Under the pieces are notes generated by a model that saw nothing but the letters and a program-made list of their open reading frames with translations, searched no databases and was not told where the DNA came from. Made by a program: the position numbers and the translations under genes. DNA of 64,000 bases from Posidonia oceanica (lineage: Eukaryota; Streptophyta; Magnoliopsida; Alismatales; Posidoniaceae), in NCBI GenBank assembly GCA_037176725.1, contig JAZBRS010000026.1:153461501-153525500 (forward strand), given 5' to 3'. Below are positions 46,106 through 58,133 of the stretch, piece after piece. Within the stretch, counting starts at the first letter, position 1. The number at the start of each line of letters is the position of its first letter.

Positions 46106-46968
46106 CTCTTCTGAATCATGCTGTATCTTTTTTGGCCTACCAGAGGCGTGTAACCAGAGATTCACTCAATACAAAGATGTTTCACGCCATTTGTTTGTGT
46201 TGCATGCCTTGCCTATTGCATATCTGTTCCTGCCAAGATGTTACAGGACCTGCATCAAGCACTTCAGAGCGTTGGCCCACGCAAGCAGCCTAGAGCAGCC
46301 CTGCAAGAGATCTAGAGCAGTTCCCTCCACAACCATCGTGCAACCCACAGCCTTAGCAAGGGAGTTGCAACAAAGCTCCCCCGCGATCAAGATGCACGCA
46401 AGAACCTCTGCAGACCCATGCATCGCCGCATCCGCCTTTGCCCAGATCGCTCCAGGCTGGTATCCCTAACTGCTTGTTCGGCAAACATGTTAGTTTTGCT
46501 TGCATTTCCTTGCTTTTTTTGATACTAGGGGTGCTTCGGCTGTTCCCTGGTATCATCCCTGATACCAGGGACATCTTTTTAGCTGCTCTCTAGTATCTCT
46601 CCCTCTCCCCTTTCCTTCTTCTTGCGACTTCGCTCCGTGCGGACGAAGTCTTCCACCTATTTCCTCGTGCGAGGTTAGGTCCGCTTGCTTCCTTGGGCGA
46701 GGACAAGCCCTGCTTGGCTCTGTGCGGATAGAGCCCCTGTTTGTTTCCTCGGGCGAGGATTAGACCCGCTCGCTTCCTTAGGCGAGGACAAGCCTTGCGC
46801 AGCTCCGTGCGGATGGAGTTTCCCTGTTTCCTTGGGCAAGGATCAGGCCCGCTTATTCCTCAGCTGAGGATAAGCGTATGTGCACCCCGCTTGCTTCCTC
46901 GGGCGAGGACAAGCCTTTTTCCTTTCTTGCTTGCTTCCTCGGGTGAGGACAAGCCTTTCTCCTTTCTT
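46106..46968 (+). other. Element D untranslated region with paired hairpins
   Basis: No gene. The hairpin pair is at 46521-46554 (GATACTAGGG, loop with CTTCGGCTGT, CCCTGGTATC) and 46561-46597 (GATACCAGGG, T-rich loop, CTAGTATC), six bases apart, as in A and B. A motif-family copy is at 46453-46495. From 46640 on, irregular units of CCTCGGGCGAGGACAAGCC precede the 147-bp array. Confidence 0.7.
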
Positions 46969-47850
46969 GCTTACTTCCTCGGGCGAGGACATGCTCTTCT
47001 CGGACCCCGTATGCTCGGAGTCCTTCCCTGTATCCTCGTGCGAGGATCAGCCCTTGCGTGGCAATGCTCCGTGCGGACGATGCCCACACTTGCCTGCCCC
47101 CTTTCTTTCTTTCTTGCTTGCTTCCTCAGGCGAGGAGAAGCTCTTCTCGGACCCCGTATGCTCAGAGTCCTTCCCTGTATCCTCGTGCGAGGATCAACCC
47201 TTACGTGGCTTCGCTTCGTGCGGACAATGCCCACGCTTGCCTGCCCCCTTTCATTCTTTCTTGCTTGCTTCCTCGGGCGAGGACAAGCTCTTCTCGGACC
47301 CCGTATGCTCGGAGTCCTTCCCTGTATCCTCATGCGAGGATCAGCCCTTGCATGGCTTCGCTCCGTGCGGACGATGCCCACGCTTGCCTGCCCCCTTTCT
47401 TTCTTTCTTGCTTGCTTCCTCGGGCGAGGACAGGCTCTTCTCAGACCCCGTATGCTCAGAGTCCTTCCCTGTATCCTCATGCGAGGATCAGCCCTTGCGT
47501 GGCTTCACTCCGTGCGGACGATGCCCACGCTTGCCTGCCCCCTTTCTTTCTTTCTTGCTTGCTTCCTCGGGCGAGGACAAGCTCTTCTCAGACCCCGTAT
47601 GCTCGGAGTCCTTCCTTGTATCCTCGTGCGAGGATCAGCCCTTACGTGGCTTCGCTCCGTGCGGACGATGCCCACGCTTGCCTGCCCCCTTTCTTTCTTT
47701 CTTGCTTGCTTCCTCGGGCGAGGACAAGCTCTTCTCGGATCCCATATGCTCGGAGTCCTTCCCTGTATCCTCGTGCGAGGATCAGCCCTTGCGTGGCTTC
47801 GTTCCGTGCGAACGATGCCTACGCTTGCCTTCCCCCTTTCCCTTTCTTGC
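46969..47850 (+). repeat. 147-bp tandem repeat, 6 exact units
   Basis: Units start at 46969, 47116, 47263, 47410, 47557 and 47704, each 147 bp: GCTTGCTTCCTCGGGCGAGG, CTCTTCTC, CCCCGTATGCTCGGAGTCC, CCTCGTGCGAGGATCAGCCC, CGTGCGGACGATGCCCACGC and a T/C-rich end. CCTCG-GCGAGG in each unit is palindromic. Because 147 is a multiple of three and no unit has a stop, all three plus frames stay open (46741-48119). Confidence 0.95.
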
Positions 47851-48321
47851 TTGTTTCCTCGGGCGAGGACAAGCTGCTTCTGTTCCCCTGCGGGCTGGTA
47901 GCCTTAACTGCTCGGTCGACAGCTGTCAATTTGTCTAACCCCTTTGCTCGTTGGGCTAGCAGCCCTAACTGCTCAGATGCCAAGCCCGTCAGTCTTCTCA
48001 GGCGTCCCTTTTGTGAGCTCGGACTAATCCATGAACTCATGCATTGCACCGTAGCTTTCTTTGCATCCCTTTTGCATCAGCACCGCATTCTTTTACTAAC
48101 AGCATTGCATGATAAATAACTACATCGGCACGGATTGCATTTGCATTAGCATGCATTGCATCGCATTAGCATCTTGCATCTGCATTGTGGCTCTGAGTCA
48201 TGATTTCTGGTGCATCCGCCAGGTAAATGACTCATGCCTACAGTAATTTGCGCTCCTGTCGGCATCAGGTAGGGTGTCTTGTCAACCCTGAGCAGTGGTC
48301 TCGCTACGCTTGACCTCGCTC
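47851..48321 (+). other. End of the D untranslated region
   Basis: Non-coding. Motif-family copies at 47889-47935 and 47953-47995, GCATT-rich sequence, then a block (48185-48260) conserved with the end of element A (9820-9906). Confidence 0.6.
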
Positions 48322-48334
48322 AAGGAGGGGCATT
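48322..48334 (+). other. Polypurine tract of element D
   Basis: AAGGAGGGGCATT directly before the 3' LTR; the element C counterpart is AAGGAGGGACATT at 63541-63553. Confidence 0.85.
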
Positions 48335-51300
48335 TGTAGACACCCCATTCTGACAGCCTCGAAGTTGATGGTTTTCTCCTGTAGGTTCGCTTGGACTCTG
48401 GGATGGCACTCTTTTTTAGATTAACCCATTTCTTCCCAAAACCAAATCTAAAACCTTACCTAAACCCCAAAACCCTCAACCCAAGCCTTTTTGCATATTT
48501 TTTAAACCCTTTTAAGGCTCAAGCCCAAGCCCAAGCCCAAGCCCATTTCAGCTTTTGCCTCTTGGGTGTGTTGTACGTTGGAATAGGCAACGTCCAACAT
48601 TCAACGTGCCCTATGCTAACGTCCAACATTGGACGCCTTCTGCTCTAGCGTCCAACAACTCGGTTGTAGCAGCGGCTGCTCCGCCTCCTTCGGCTCACTT
48701 CCCGTCCACTCCACTGCCCCTCTGCACTTACTACCTGTCCCCTCTTGCACTCCAGGCCATCCACTACCTTCCAAGGCCGAGTTACTCCACTTACTAGCCA
48801 TCTTTTCTTCCCCAGCCCATTTTCCGCTCTCTCCCACTCTCACTACCAACAGCCACCTCTGCCAGCCACCGCCGCAACTTCGCCGGCCGTCTGACACACC
48901 CACCTGCCTCATCTGACATTCCTCGTGCCTTCCCCTCACCCAAAGCCTCTGCCATTGTCTGCAAAGCCTACCAATTCCGCTTGCAACCACTGCCATTTGC
49001 ACTTGAACCCATGCAGCAATTTCACAAAACAGCGACCTTCACCCCTTTGCACCAGTCACCACACTTGCTAGAGAGAAAATTCGACCACTCCAGAGGGTAG
49101 AGCGATTATCCACTTCCATCCACGACCTTTCGCTGAGCTCTCCGGTGCCCCCAGCTGGCCATGCGACCTCGCCGGAGTCAGCCCTGCCGCCTACTTCTGC
49201 AACGCCGGCAAGAAGCTCGAACCACCGTTCCAGGCCACAAACAGGTTGGTCATCCATCCTTTGGGTTCATGCGTGATTGCTTGAGTGTTTCTGGTTGCTT
49301 CTCATGCACTTTTGCACTGCACCCACCCCTCCTCGCCTTGGTTTTCCGGCCGCGAGGAGGAGGAGATGGGTGGAGCAATCCACCCGCCTAATCTTGGCAC
49401 CAAGCATACCACCATGCTTGTTGTCAATCACTCTTGCTTATTAGCAAGCTTTCTTGAAGTTTTGGATCCATCTGGTCGTGATTCTTGGCCAGGAGGATCT
49501 TCAATGTGTTGGATGCCCAGGTTGGTGCGTCCAACGTTGGACGTGGCCGTAGCCAGCGTCCAACACCCTGTCTTGTCTCCTTTTCCTTTGCCTTTGTTTT
49601 GAAGCTTGCCATGCTTTGCTATTGCTTTTTTTTTCTGTGAATCCATGCTGCATGCCTTCTTCACTTGTTCTCAGATGCTATGCCATGCCTACTTTCTTGT
49701 TTGGATCCATGCTTAAATCTTTTTTGCATGCTTTAGTTCTGTCTGCAATCTGCCTGCGTTGGATGCCCGGGTGAGCCGCGTCCAACGTTGGACGCTGGTT
49801 CATCCAACGTCCAACATGTCTGTTAGTTCTATTTTGCTGCCATGCTTGCACCTTGCCTCTTTTTGATATTTATTCATGATCCGTGTATGCTTAGAGATGC
49901 CTGGCCCCTATGGCAACCATGCTAGGCTTTCTATTTCCTCTCAAGTTGCATGCTAGCTTTCATAAGTTTTTTTTACCTCTTTACTCCTATGCATGTTCTT
50001 CCTTTCTTACTTCTCATGGATTATATGCTTGGTGAATGCTTCCTTCTTGATCTGGCATGTCATCAGTAGTTTGCATGAATGTTAAATGGGGTTTAGAGCT
50101 GAGCTCCCCCTTTTCACAGGTGGGTTTGCATTTTGCAGGCGTTGGACGCTGCTGTCACCAGTGTCTAACGTTCCTGTTCTTCTACTTTGCTTTTAGATGT
50201 TTGCATGTTGCTCTGATATACATGTTTGCATGATTCCTGTGTTCATATGCTTGCTTAGCCTTCGTGGCATCTGCTCCTCAACTTCCTTAGTTCATATGCT
50301 GATTTCTATGCAAGTTCTTGTGTGTTTGTGCCTCCCCATGCGTTGTACGCTGCTGTTCCTGGTGTCCAACATTGGATGCTGGTTCAGCTCGCGTCCAATG
50401 CTCTGGTTGAGCTTCATGCCTGGCATATGTTGCAGATGGTGGGTTTCTTGGTTTCTTTCGTACCCTATGCTTGCATGTCTACCTTATGTCTGTTTTCAGT
50501 AGCCCAAATGCATGCTCCAGTATTTTATTTGTCATCTGTATGCTTATTTGTCTTGTTTTCCTCTGGCCTGTGTTGGACGCCTGTCTCTCTAGCGTCTAAC
50601 GTTGGACGCCATGCCCACAGGCGTCCAACACCCTGCTTGTTTCAGTTGCTGATCCTGGCTTGCATTTTGCTCTGAATCCACTTTTGGTTTGCTATCCTGT
50701 TAGCCCTACATGTCATGCACCCATTTTGCTACATTTCTGCATCAGTATTGCATTCATATAGCTAGAATGCATCCTTTTTCAAAAGTTGCATGCTGTCTGC
50801 CTCCAGCAGGTGTTGGACGCCAGCAATGCTAGCGTCCAACGTTGGACGTCGGTGTTGCCAGCGTCCAACGCTTGCAGTAGGCTGAATTTGATTTTAAAAT
50901 GCCAACTTGATTTCGTTCGCCGTTTTCCGTGTTTTATGGCTTCTTATGCGTACTGCTACCCCCATGCATGCTACTTGACCCCTGTTTTGGTTTTGCACCT
51001 CGCTTTTGCATCGTTTTTCATGCCTTTGCATTGTTTTTCGCTCCCCTGCATCGTTTTCTGTGCCTTTGCATCGCTTTCCGCGCCCCTGCATCGTTTTCTG
51101 CACCTTTGCATCGTTTTCCACGCCTTTGCATCGTTTTCCGTGCCTTTGCATCATTTTCTGCGTTTTTGGCTCATTTTCCGTGCTTTCGCACCGTTTTCCG
51201 TGCCTGCTTTGGTTTGCCCCTTGCATGTCGCTTGCATTGTCTGGTTTTCCCCGCAATTTTGTTTTATTGCCTACATCTGCATTAGGGCTATGATGCTTAC

Positions 51301-51867
51301 TGCCTAGGAGTTCTCACGAACCAGGGTTCGCCCAGTTTGGAACACTAGCAGCGCTGCTGAGCACATAGATAGCACGTTTATTTCCCATGCATAGTAATCA
51401 GACATTCATTGCATTTAGGCATTAGGCAAGCATCTTCCTGCATTAGTGCACGAGATTGCCTATGAAAGACCAACTCTCGGACGTATCGGGGGTGCCTAAC
51501 ACCTTCCCCGTGCGTAACAGGAGTCCTTGCCCTTTCTCTTGGCTTGCATCGACCTTTCCTTCATCCTAGGCACGAGTCATAGCATAGCATAGCATAGCAT
51601 CGCATTGTGTTGCATCGCATCCCTTTGCCCCCTCTTTGCATCCGGTTTTGCATGTCTTTTCATGCTTTACCCTCGATTTCCCTGTCTCCCAATTCAATAG
51701 ACCTAGTGGCGACTCCAATTTGTCTTATCATTTTTTTTCTTCTTTTGCCAGCGTTTCCGAGTCGAGTTTCTTCCCTCGGATCCTACCGCATATAGTGAGC
51801 CTATTTTGATCGGTGCACGCGAGCTTTTGGTATTGTGCATGGACGATCAGAATTCAGGATTACTACA
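48335..51867 (+). repeat. Element D 3' LTR, 3533 bp
   Basis: Matches 29844-33424 closely. The 48-bp length difference is explained mainly by two losses among the palindromic repeats: one 28-bp unit near 48600 and 29 bp near 50146, between direct repeats GTTGGACGCTG. It ends TTACTACA, followed by ACTGG. Confidence 0.95.
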
Positions 51868-52470
51868 ACTGGCAACATAGCACAAGTCTTGACTCAGCAC
51901 GAACAGAAGGGGAGGAAAAATCACCAATACCAACCTGAGTATCAGGTTCAACACCAAGGTCAGCCGGTTTTGTACCAAGATCAGCCAATTCAATACTAAA
52001 GTCAGCCAATTCAATACCAAGATCAACCAATTCAATACCAAGGGTAGCTAGTTCAGTACCAAGGTCAACCAATTCAGTACCAGGGTCAGTCGACGTAACA
52101 CCAGCAGTAATACCAACAGGGGCAATGCCAGGTTCAACAACTGCAGTAGTTTCCACAACAGCAACCCCAGCAATGCCGGTATCAGCATCCTTTGTGTTAC
52201 CCAATATATGCTCAATAGGGACAGCAAAGCAATCAGTACAAGGGACAACAACAGGGGTAGAGAAATTACAACAACGTCCCTCCACCATAAAGCTACAAAG
52301 GATCCAAGAGGTAGAACTACCCACCACTTCTTGAGGCGCTCTACGATGTATTCAGGATGTTGGTCAAGAGTGGAGATTTACAGCTTCCGATGCCCAAGCC
52401 AAACGCCCCCAACACTGATATGACTAAATACTGTCCATATCACGCTTTGGAAGACTATATTTCTTTGTTC
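51868..52470 (+). pseudogene. gag: Element C gag, part 2
   Basis: Continues the frame broken at 29843. Gln-rich, with a 21-bp tandem repeat at 51960-52100 encoding QGQPIQY-type heptapeptides, then LYDVFRMLVKSGDLQLPMPKPNAPNTDMTKYCPYH (52340-52448), the segment normally before the zinc knuckle. The knuckle itself is lost: CPYH runs straight into unrelated residues. Many stops (TAA 51997, TAG 52045 and others). Confidence 0.7.
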
Positions 52471-52530
52471 GAAACCTACGGTAACTTTCTTTGTTAATAC
52501 AAATGGATCCACACTACCAGAGCCATCGAA

Positions 52531-52748
52531 TCCATGTTGCTCACCTATGGGGAGGAAGTTGAAGTGGTTAAGAAGCTTCAAGGAGTACTTGTCAATACTG
52601 TTGCTAGCCGAAGTGTTTGCTCCCTATTCACTCTCAACTTCCTGGACGTTGAAGAAAGTAAGATCACTAGACATCGCTTTGCTTGCGTAGCTTATGACAA
52701 AAGTCAACGAGAAGTAATTGGAACCGTCTAGATGGATATCACTATAGG
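52531..52748 (+). pseudogene. Element C protease-like segment 1, left piece
   Basis: VASRSVCSLFTLNFL matches the area after the protease active site (V-VCPL-TL), but the D-G-S residues are gone. RFACVAYDKSQREVIGTV, a TAG, and MDITIG follow, typical of the second half of Tat/Ogre proteases. The hAT enters at 52749; the frame continues at 58459. Confidence 0.55.
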
Positions 52749-53447
52749 TAGAGGTGTAAAGTGGGCCAGGCTGGCCCTAGGCTGTCTGGCCTGGCCTGTG
52801 TTTTAGCCCGATGAAGCCCGGCCCGAAACAGGCCGCAGGCCGTGTTGGGCCCAAAGTTTGGGCCTAGCCGGCCCGCGTAAATAGGCCCATTTTGGGCCTA
52901 TGAGAATAGTGGGCCCGGGCTGGGCCAGCCCGGCCCGGTATTTAAAAAAAAAAAAATTGCGAACGTTCACTTTAGTGAACGTTGGCTTCCAACGTTCATC
53001 CACCATTTTTATTTTTATTTTTTATTTTATTTTATTTTTTCTTCTTCTTCTTCTTTCTTCTATAAATACCTCTTTACTCTTCTCATTTTTCACACAACTT
53101 CTACTCAACTCTTCTCAATTCTCTCAATCTTTCTACTACAACTCTCTCATTCTCTAAAATTCTTCATTCTCAAATTTCTAGAATACGAGTTTGGCTCTGG
53201 ACTTCGGTCTCCATCAACAACACTGACTCTGGTTTCCGGACTCTGCTCTCCAACTTTTTAACACTCTCCTTCCCGTGGCTTGTTGGCTCTGCCTCCGCAT
53301 CTCCACCGTTCGCCGTCTGTCGTCCGTCAACAAAAAAATTTCTTTACTTCTAATCCCTCCAATTTCCCTACTTCTAATCCCTCCATTGTTGGGTTTTTTT
53401 TTTGGGTCAAGGATTTTCTTTTTATTATCATTTTCTTATTCATTATA

Positions 53448-55116
53448 ATGGCATATCATTATCATGAAAATGTAGGAAGCCATGATTATAACTCTACCCA
53501 AGAGTCAGAGCAGCCTCAAACCACAACCACACAAACACAATCCACAGCCACAAAAAAAACCTAGGAAACAAACTTCATGGGTTTGGGAACTTGTAACCTT
53601 AGACCCTACTGATGAAAGTAAATGCTATTGTAATTATTGTGGTACAGGATACACTTATCCTAGGGTGGGGTGTAGGTCATATATCTAGCCATTTAACAAA
53701 ATGTATAGCTGTCCATAATAAAGATGATACTACAGATTTAAAACAATCTAAATGGCACGTAGGTTCAAATGAAATAGTAAATTGGAAATATAATGCAGAA
53801 GAAGTAAAAGAATGTCTAACAAAATTTATAGTACAAGATGAACAACCATTTAATTTTTCTGAAAATAAAAGATTTGAAAGTTTCTCTTAAATTATATGAA
53901 CCCACAATTTAAAGGCTATTCTAGAAATACTACTAAAAATATAATTTCTAAAACATTTAAAAAAGATAAAGAACTTATAATTGGAATGTTTTATAGTTTA
54001 TTATGTAAAATATCATTAACTTGTGATGTGTGGATATGTCCTAATAATTTTCCATACTTATGTTTAACTACACATTGGATAGACATAGAATAGAATTTAC
54101 AAAAAAGATTAATTGCATTTAGACTTTTTGATCATCCACACACTGGAAAAGTAATAGCAAACATTATAGAAGATATTACTAAAGAATTTAAAATATATAA
54201 TAAAATTAATACAATATTTTTTGATAATGCTTCTAATAATAATGTTGCAATAGAAATATTAAAAAGAAATTTAAAACCACTATTAAATGGTGATTTATTT
54301 CATTGTAGGTGTTGTTGTCACATTTTAAATTTAATTGTACAAGAATGTATAAATTGCATTAGGCCTTATATAGAAAGTATAAGATGAGCTATTTTATTTA
54401 TTCAAACATCACCTAAAAAATATCAAGAATTTAGATATTTATGTGTAGAACAAGGTTTAAAACCTAAAAAATTTAAATTAGATGTTCAACATAGATGAAA
54501 TTCAACATATGATATGTTAAGTTCATGTTTATCTTATAGTAACGCAATTACAACATATTATAATTCAAGATCTAATTATTTATTAAATGATGAATATTGG
54601 CATAATGCTAGCATAATTCATACATTTTTAGAACCATTTTATACTGCAACTAATCAATTATCTGGTACATATTATCCTATTAGTTCTCTAGTTTTAGTTA
54701 ATTTATTTAATATTACAAACACTTTTCAATAATATAGATCTTACACAAAATTTGAATATATTATTGAAGTAATGACAAAAAAATATAATAGTTATTGGGA
54801 TGAGCCTCCAATGTGGGCATGCTTAACATTAATTATGGATCCTAGGCATAGATTAGTTAATTGTATGGTACTTATAGATGATATTTTTAGTAACATGAAT
54901 AAAAATGAAAAAATAGGTGAATTTAATAATAGAATTAAGAAAACTTTATATACATTATTTGAAGAATATGTTACCAATTATGGTGAAACTAGTTCTAGTA
55001 CATATACATCTAGTTTTGTAGGAAGACATAGTAGTAATAGTAGTAGTAGTAGTTCTGTAACACCTAGGAATTCAGTTCCCTTGTAATTACACAATTTAAT
55101 GAATTCCTATATTTGT
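53448..55116 (+). pseudogene. hAT transposase, N-terminal and catalytic part
   Basis: From ATG 53448. Three frames are used: shift near 53550 (A run), near 53640, and near 53890. A BED-type zinc finger is at 53570-53710 (CNYCG, then HISSHLTKC). The RNase-H-like core is at 53896-55086: LTCDVWICPNN (first Asp), IFFDNASNNN (second Asp), HCRCCCHILNLIVQE (conserved C-x2-H area), and WACLTLIMDPRHR. Stops at 54091 (TAG), 54385 (TGA), 54496 (TGA, where Trp is normal) and 54730 (TAA). The reading continues to about 55116 before the insertion and resumes near 57714. Confidence 0.85.
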
Positions 55117-57712
55117 CGACGGGTGTTATTGGCCTCGTGGGCCCCACTTGTGAATGTTTGTGGGCCCCACTTGTGGTTTGTTGTGGCCCCCACTTGTAGT
55201 TGTGTGGGTCCCACTTGTGGTTGCTGTGGGTCCCACTTGTGTTTGTGTGTAGGTCCTACTTGTGGTTTATTGTGGACCCCACCTATGTTGTCGTGGACCC
55301 CACTTGTGGTGGTTGATGAAACCAGGTAGTGGTTCGGTCCCTATTCTTATTCTTTTGCATTCTGGTCCCTAGCTTTTGTATTCGTGCTATTTCCTAATTC
55401 TTCGGGGGAGATGTCATGTAATTTACCCAGCATCATATTGTGTTTGGGCCAGTGAGACACTATACATCTTTTCCTTCACACCTAACCTTCCTCTTTCTTG
55501 TTTCCCTTCTTTTCTCTCTCTTTCTCTCTCTCTCCACCTCTCCCTCCTCACTATTCACTTATTTTCCCCTCCCATCAACCAAAAATCCACACCTCCTCCC
55601 CCGCCCCTTATTCACTATTCCTTTATTTTTCCCCCCTTTCCCCATCAACCAAAAGTTCCATCACCCCCCTCCCTCCCTCTGCAGATCTCACCCCCTTCCC
55701 ATCTCGCCACCCATGTCCCCCTCCTCTCTCCCCTGCTCCCCATCTCCTCCTTCCTCCTCCCTCTCTCCCCCTCCCCTACTCTCTTCCTCCCTCCCACTCG
55801 GCCCCCTTCTCTCCCCACCCATTTCCTCCTCCCCCATTTCCCTGCATCCACCTCCTCTCCCCCTCCACCTCCTCTCTCCCCCCTTCCCATCCTCCTCCTC
55901 ATTTTCCCTCCTCCTCCTCCCTTTCCCCCTCTTTTTCCCTTTTTCTTTTGGTTGGGTTCGACGGTGGCCACTGGCGGCGGCATGCGGCGGCAGTGCGACG
56001 GACTTCGGCCTTCGTCCCGGTCGAGTGGCGGGCCCGAGTGCGGCGCGTGGAGCTCGGATTCGGCGATGGATCGCTGAAGAAGTGGGTTTCCTCACTGTTT
56101 AATGTACATATTCAGCCCCCTTATTCCAATTAGCTAAAAAAGTATAGGATTATGATTCTTGCTATGAATTGAATGCTATGGTAGTGATTTGGTAATTTTT
56201 AGAGAATTATATAGATTTTTGGGTGAATTATTTGGTTTCTGTGGAAATTATGCATATGGTGTGGTTTTATTGGTTTTTTGTGAACTATGAGCTATGGAAT
56301 GGCATGTTTATGATATGGTTGCGTTCCTTATTGAATTTTGGTCATTTCGGTATATTATATGCTATTTTTGGTGGCTTGTGCAGGGAATTTCGATTTTAAA
56401 TGCAAACAGGGTGTTTTTCTGTCAGTCCCTATTTCGGAATGCCGAATTCTTCCGGCATTCCGAATCAGGGACAGAGTTTTTCCCAACCCTATTTTAGGTG
56501 GGGTTGGCTTAAGTTTTGTTTATGTTTTAATTGGAATTAATTATGCCTATGAATATGAATGTTTAGTGACTTGTTAGAGATTTTTAAATGTGATTTTGGG
56601 TAATTTATGGAAATGTTTTCAAAGAGATTTTTTGAGGAAAAACATAGTTGTTTTGTAAAAGATTTGCCAGGGTTTTTCTGTGGCCGAAGTTTGGGAGTTG
56701 TGTGGCGCGACGGCATTCCTGGTGTGTCACACACTTCACCTAGGTAGAGATTCTGGGGTCGGGGTGTCGTCTGTACCTAGTGGTATCATGGCAGCGGACT
56801 TGGGAGGTATGATACTCCTACGTAGCTGGGAGTGATACCCTAGCTGCTACGGGCACCGGGACTTGCCTTTTTGTTTTGGGGTGCTGGCTGAGCCTAGGGG
56901 TGAGAAGCCTTTAGTGGTTCGGAGCACTGAGTTCGTGGACGGCAATTGTTGCGTGCCCTGTGGTCTTGTCCCGAGTGGGGACCGCTTTCCCAAGTGGGGA
57001 TCGCTTTTTGAGGCTTCTCTGGTGTGAGAATGCCATGACGGGCACGCTCCCCCTCAGGGCGGGTGTCTGTGGCAGTGCAGTGAGTGCGGGGGTGAATCCC
57101 TGGCTATTGCTTGAGGCCAGGTCGGTTGTTGGGCCCTAGGCAATACGACTACTTGTTTTCTTTTGTGCCCATTTGGGTCACGCTTGGTTTGTTTGGGCCA
57201 TTTTGGACCTCGAGCTTTGCCTGTTTTGTGGCATTGTGTTTTCTGAGGAGTTTTGGGCTGGTGGGCCCCACTTTGAGGAGTTTTGGGCCGATGGACCTTG
57301 CTTTGAGATAAATGTGAATTGTTTTGCATATGTTTTCCCGGTTTAGCTTTTGGGCTTTGGGAAATGCGTTTTATTATTATAAAATGTTTATGTGGCCCAG
57401 ATTTGGGGTTTTAAACCAGTTTTATGCCTTATTATGGTTTTAAGCCGGTTTTCTCGTGGTTTTTGCGGAATGTGTGCTGGGTGACAATTTTTTAGTCACT
57501 CACGTGTGTTTTAATGTGTTTTTAGTTGCAGGTGCAGATGGTTAGCTAGTTTGGAGTCATAGTGCATATAGTCGAAGTCACGTAACTGTCCACTGCAGGT
57601 TCCTAGCACATATTCTTGTTGTTTAGTCCATAGTTTATTGTAATTGTTGTAATTAATTAAGTTTTAATTTGTTAGGCTTTTGGAATGTGTTGGTAAAGAC
57701 TCGGGTCATCAC
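55117..57712 (+). mobile_element. 2.6-kb LTR-like insertion in the hAT transposase
   Basis: It splits the transposase between YLST and the C-terminal part. The right end, GACTCGGGTCATCACA, resembles the 3' ends of plant gypsy LTRs; the left end, near TGTCGACGGGTGTTATTGG, is unclear, and I find no convincing target duplication. Contents: a 22-bp repeat (55136-55315), a C/T-rich stretch (55480-55930), a GC-rich stretch (55960-56080), then sequence without genes. A solo LTR is the best guess; a captured gene 5' end is an alternative. The long frames at 55376-56133 are in the C/T-rich stretch. Confidence 0.45.
55136..55315 (+). repeat. 22-bp tandem repeat with GTGGGCCCCAC core
   Basis: Eight diverged units, GTGGGCCCCACTTGTGGTTTGTT and variants. 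The core GTGGGCCCCAC is palindromic. Confidence 0.8.
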
Positions 57713-57713
57713 A

Positions 57714-58133
57714 AGTTCATTTTGGAGTAGATTAAATAAGAAAAAAGGAAAATACGTAAAATCAACAACTAATAATGAATTAGAAAATTATTTAGAATGT
57801 GAGTTTGCATTTAGTGATATTGAAATGGATAACTTAGATGTATTAAAGTGGTGGTCTAATACTGTAGTTAGGTTTCTTATAGTTTCTAGAATGACTAAAG
57901 ATTTATTAATGATTTCGGCGTCTACTGTGGCGTCGGAGTCTGCATTTTCTACAAGTAAAAGAGTTTTAAGCGATAGAAGATGTAAATTATCTGAAAAATC
58001 TGTAGAAGCCTCCGTGTGCTTGAAGGATTGGTACGATGCAGTTGATCGTCTACAAAGTTTAAATTTAAATGACGAATCAGACGACGATGAGACAACAACT
58101 TCAACAGGGACGGGAGCTTCTATTATTGATTAA
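57714..58133 (+). pseudogene. hAT transposase, C-terminal dimerisation part
   Basis: The frame from SSFWSRLNKKKGK to the stop at 58131. It has ENYLE, LDVLKWWSN, RFLIVSRMTKDLLMI, STVASESAFS (including the third catalytic Glu) and KSVEASVCLKDW, the hAT family C-terminal dimerisation region. This piece is uninterrupted. Confidence 0.9.

Larger units (their letters stand above)
29844..51867 (+). mobile_element. Element D: full-length Tat/Ogre retrotransposon, 22.0 kb
   Basis: LTRs 29844-33424 and 48335-51867 (TGTAGACACC to TTACTACA), PBS at 33426, polypurine tract at 48322, and duplication ACTGG. Internal order: leader, gag, protease, linker, RT, RNase H, aRH, integrase, an extra ORF, and a long repeat-bearing untranslated region. 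The size fits Ogre. Catalytic residues of RT, aRH and integrase are intact but there are several stop codons and at least two frameshifts, so this copy is dead. It is the only element here that could represent a helper for A and B. Confidence 0.95.

Noticed and set aside
46969..47850. CRISPR-like regular repeats
   Set aside because: Units are contiguous 147-bp tandem copies without unique spacers, in a plant retroelement.
46741..48119. Three long overlapping plus-strand ORFs (352-386 codons)
   Set aside because: They are products of the 147-bp tandem array, whose length is a multiple of three and which lacks stops; the proteins are the same repeat read in different frames.
55376..56133. Proline/serine-rich ORFs over 210 codons
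   Set aside because: All lie in a C/T-rich tract where stops are rare in plus frames; no domain, and three frames are open together.
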